Source of the DNA: Protonemura montana | Taxonomy: Eukaryota > Arthropoda > Insecta > Plecoptera > Nemouridae | Reading direction: 5' to 3' | DNA: 64,000 nt | Assembly (NCBI GenBank): GCA_947568835.1 | Contig: OX387607.1 | Span: 20,487,277-20,551,276, forward strand | Shown: one piece after another, positions 62,961-64,000 of the stretch | How positions within the stretch are numbered: position 1 is the stretch's first letter | How the letters are laid out: each line of letters starts with the position of its first letter | Program-made: the position numbers and the translations under genes | Notes under the pieces: generated by a model | Seen by the model: only the letters and a program-made list of their open reading frames with translations | What the model was told of the DNA's origin: nothing | Database searches by the model: none

Positions 62961-64000
62961 ACTCTGCAATGCTAGCCAGACGCTCCAGACACTCTGCCAC
63001 GCTAGCTAGACGCTCCAGACACTCTGATTCACTACTTAGACGCTCCAGACACCTTGCCTCGCTACCCAGACTCTCCAGACACTCTGCCTCGCTACCTAGA
63101 CGCTTCAGACTATCTGCAACGCTAGCCAGAGGCTCCAGACACTCTGCCACGCTAGCTAGACGCTCCAGACACTCTGCCTTGCTACCCAGAATCTCCAGAC
63201 ACTCTGCCACGCTAGCCAGTTGCTCCAGCCACTCTGCCACGCTAGCTAGACGCTCCAGGCACTCTGCCTCGCTACTTAGACGCTCCAGACACTCTGCCTC
63301 GCTAGCCAGCCGCTCCAGACACTCTACCACGCTAGCCAGACGCTCCAGACACTCTGCCACGCTAGCCAGAGGCTGAAGACACTCTGCAATGCTAGCCAGG
63401 CGCTCCAGACACTCTGCCTCGCTAGCCAGCTGCTCCAGACACTCTGCCATGCTAGCCAGACGCTTCAGACACTCTGGCTAGCTACCCAGACTCTCCAGAC
63501 ACTCTGCCTCGCTAGCCAGGCGCTCCAGACACTCTGCCTCGCTACCCAGACGCTTTAGACTATCTGCCACGCTAGCCAGTGGCTCCAGACACTCTGCCAC
63601 GCTAGCTAGACGCTCCAGGCACTCTGCCTCGCTACTTAGACGCTCCAGAAACTCTGCCTCACAAGCCAGGCACTCCAGACACTCTGGCTCGCTACCCAGA
63701 CGATCCAGACACTCTGCCTCCCTAGCCAGCCGCTCCAGACACTCTGCCATGCTAGCCAGAGATTTCAGACACTCTGCTACGCTAGCTAGACGCTCCAGAC
63801 ACTCTGCCACGCTAGCAAGACGCTCCAGACACTCTGCCTTGCTACTTAGACCCTCCAGACACTCTGCCTCGCTAGCCAGGCGCTCCAGACACTCTGCCTC
63901 GCTACCCAGACGCTTCAGACTATCAGCCACGCTAGCCAGTGGCTCCAGATTATCTGCCACGCTAGCCAGAGGCTCCAGACACTCTGCCACGCTAGCTAGA
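62961..64000. repeat. Right-hand tail of the array
   Basis: The first part (to the S landmark at 63478) resembles 55475-55983. After S the S-proximal cassette is missing: the sequence passes directly to units that elsewhere lie about 330 bp further from S. The final units (TATCAGCC and GATTATCTGCC near 63925-63960) return to the H-type variants found at 1331-1370 and 49171-49210. The array runs off the window. Confidence 0.65.

Larger units (their letters stand above)
1..64000. repeat. 30-bp satellite array filling the whole window
   Basis: Every part of the window is a version of one 30-bp unit, repeated about 2,134 times head to tail with no spacer and no unique sequence. Positions 661-690 show a consensus-like unit. 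The core CTCCAGACACTCTGCC is the best conserved part. Main variable columns are unit bases 2-3 (A/G/C/T, C/G), 21-22 (TC, AC, TT, AT) and 27-29 (GCC, CCC, GCT, CTT). The consensus has 13 C and 6 G on the + strand and about 63% G+C. No inverted unit was seen: all copies point the same way. This size and higher-order layout are typical of eukaryotic satellite DNA; centromeric or heterochromatic location is inference. Both array ends lie outside the window. Confidence 0.97.

Noticed and set aside
1-64000. CRISPR array, suggested by a short direct repeat of 30 bp
   Set aside because: Units are directly adjacent with no unique spacers, and all columns align from unit to unit. No cas-like gene is present.
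1-64000. Known coding repeat families: bacterial ice-nucleation proteins or TAL effectors
   Set aside because: Those have 16-residue and roughly 34-residue repeats with different sequence, and unique end domains. Here the period is 10 residues and no end domain exists.
1-64000. Alpha satellite or other primate centromeric DNA, including a CENP-B box
   Set aside because: The monomer is 30 bp, not about 171 bp. The TTCG in the GATTCGCTACCC units does not continue with the spacing of A and CGGG needed for a CENP-B box.
1-64000. Telomeric or simple microsatellite DNA
   Set aside because: No TTAGGG-like or other 1-6 bp repeat runs are present; the unit is complex.
1-64000. Hairpin-forming inverted repeats or attachment sites at GCTAGC and CTAGCTAG
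   Set aside because: These 6-8 bp palindromes are part of the unit and occur in most copies. They do not extend into longer inverted repeats.
1-64000. tRNA, rRNA, other RNA genes, promoters, terminators or transposon ends
   Set aside because: No sequence departs from the 30-bp unit for long enough to hold one, and no recognisable motif was seen on either strand.

Overview
The whole 64 kb is one uninterrupted tandem array of a 30-bp unit (about 2,134 copies), with no unique sequence anywhere. A unit that matches the apparent consensus sits at 661-690. Its best conserved core is CTCCAGACACTCTGCC, followed by a variable stretch ending in a CTAG-containing segment. The consensus unit is about 63% G+C, has a strong C-over-G excess on the + strand (13 C to 6 G), two CpGs and one CTAG. 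I recognise no conventional gene, RNA gene, transposon, promoter, terminator or origin. A 30-bp array of this size arranged in multi-kilobase higher-order repeats points to eukaryotic satellite DNA (centromeric, pericentromeric, subtelomeric or heterochromatic). The species cannot be told from the sequence. A CTAG in most units would also be odd for many bacteria, where CTAG tends to be rare.

Layout. Variant units recur in fixed order, giving higher-order repeats (HORs) of about 1.4-9.4 kb. Two landmarks help to segment the array. Landmark S (GGCTAGCTACCC and near variants) is a unit carrying an in-frame stop for the long minus-strand reading frame; it occurs 20 times. Landmark D (CGCTCCCATACGCTCC and near variants) is a 29-bp unit; it occurs 14 times, plus three copies restored to 30 bp by a nearby extra base. 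From left to right: an 'H-like' edge block (1-3198); a large central domain of related blocks A, B, C, D, E and F (3199-46480); then alternating G and H blocks (46481-55983), block I (56014-57961), two J blocks (57962-about 62960) and a tail that again resembles H. H-type sequence flanks the central domain on both sides.

Register. Length changes are almost all whole multiples of 30 bp. Exceptions are 23 one-base deletions, one one-base insertion and three balanced deletion/insertion pairs. Copies differ by gain or loss of 1, 4, 5, 6, 11, 12 or 31 whole units, as expected from unequal exchange or replication slippage in register.

Coding potential. Because 30 is divisible by 3 and four of the six frames of the consensus contain no stop, very long open frames occur on both strands by construction. 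The longest is 1,460 codons (minus strand, decapeptide A-E-C-L-E-R-L-A-S-E). It is opposed by a 1,260-codon plus-strand frame (S-R-H-S-A-S-L-A-R-R). I treat these as by-products of the repeat rather than genes, because each HOR copy carries the same nonsense unit and usually the same frameshift. A giant decapeptide-repeat protein is not fully excluded; the best counter-evidence is recorded under findings.
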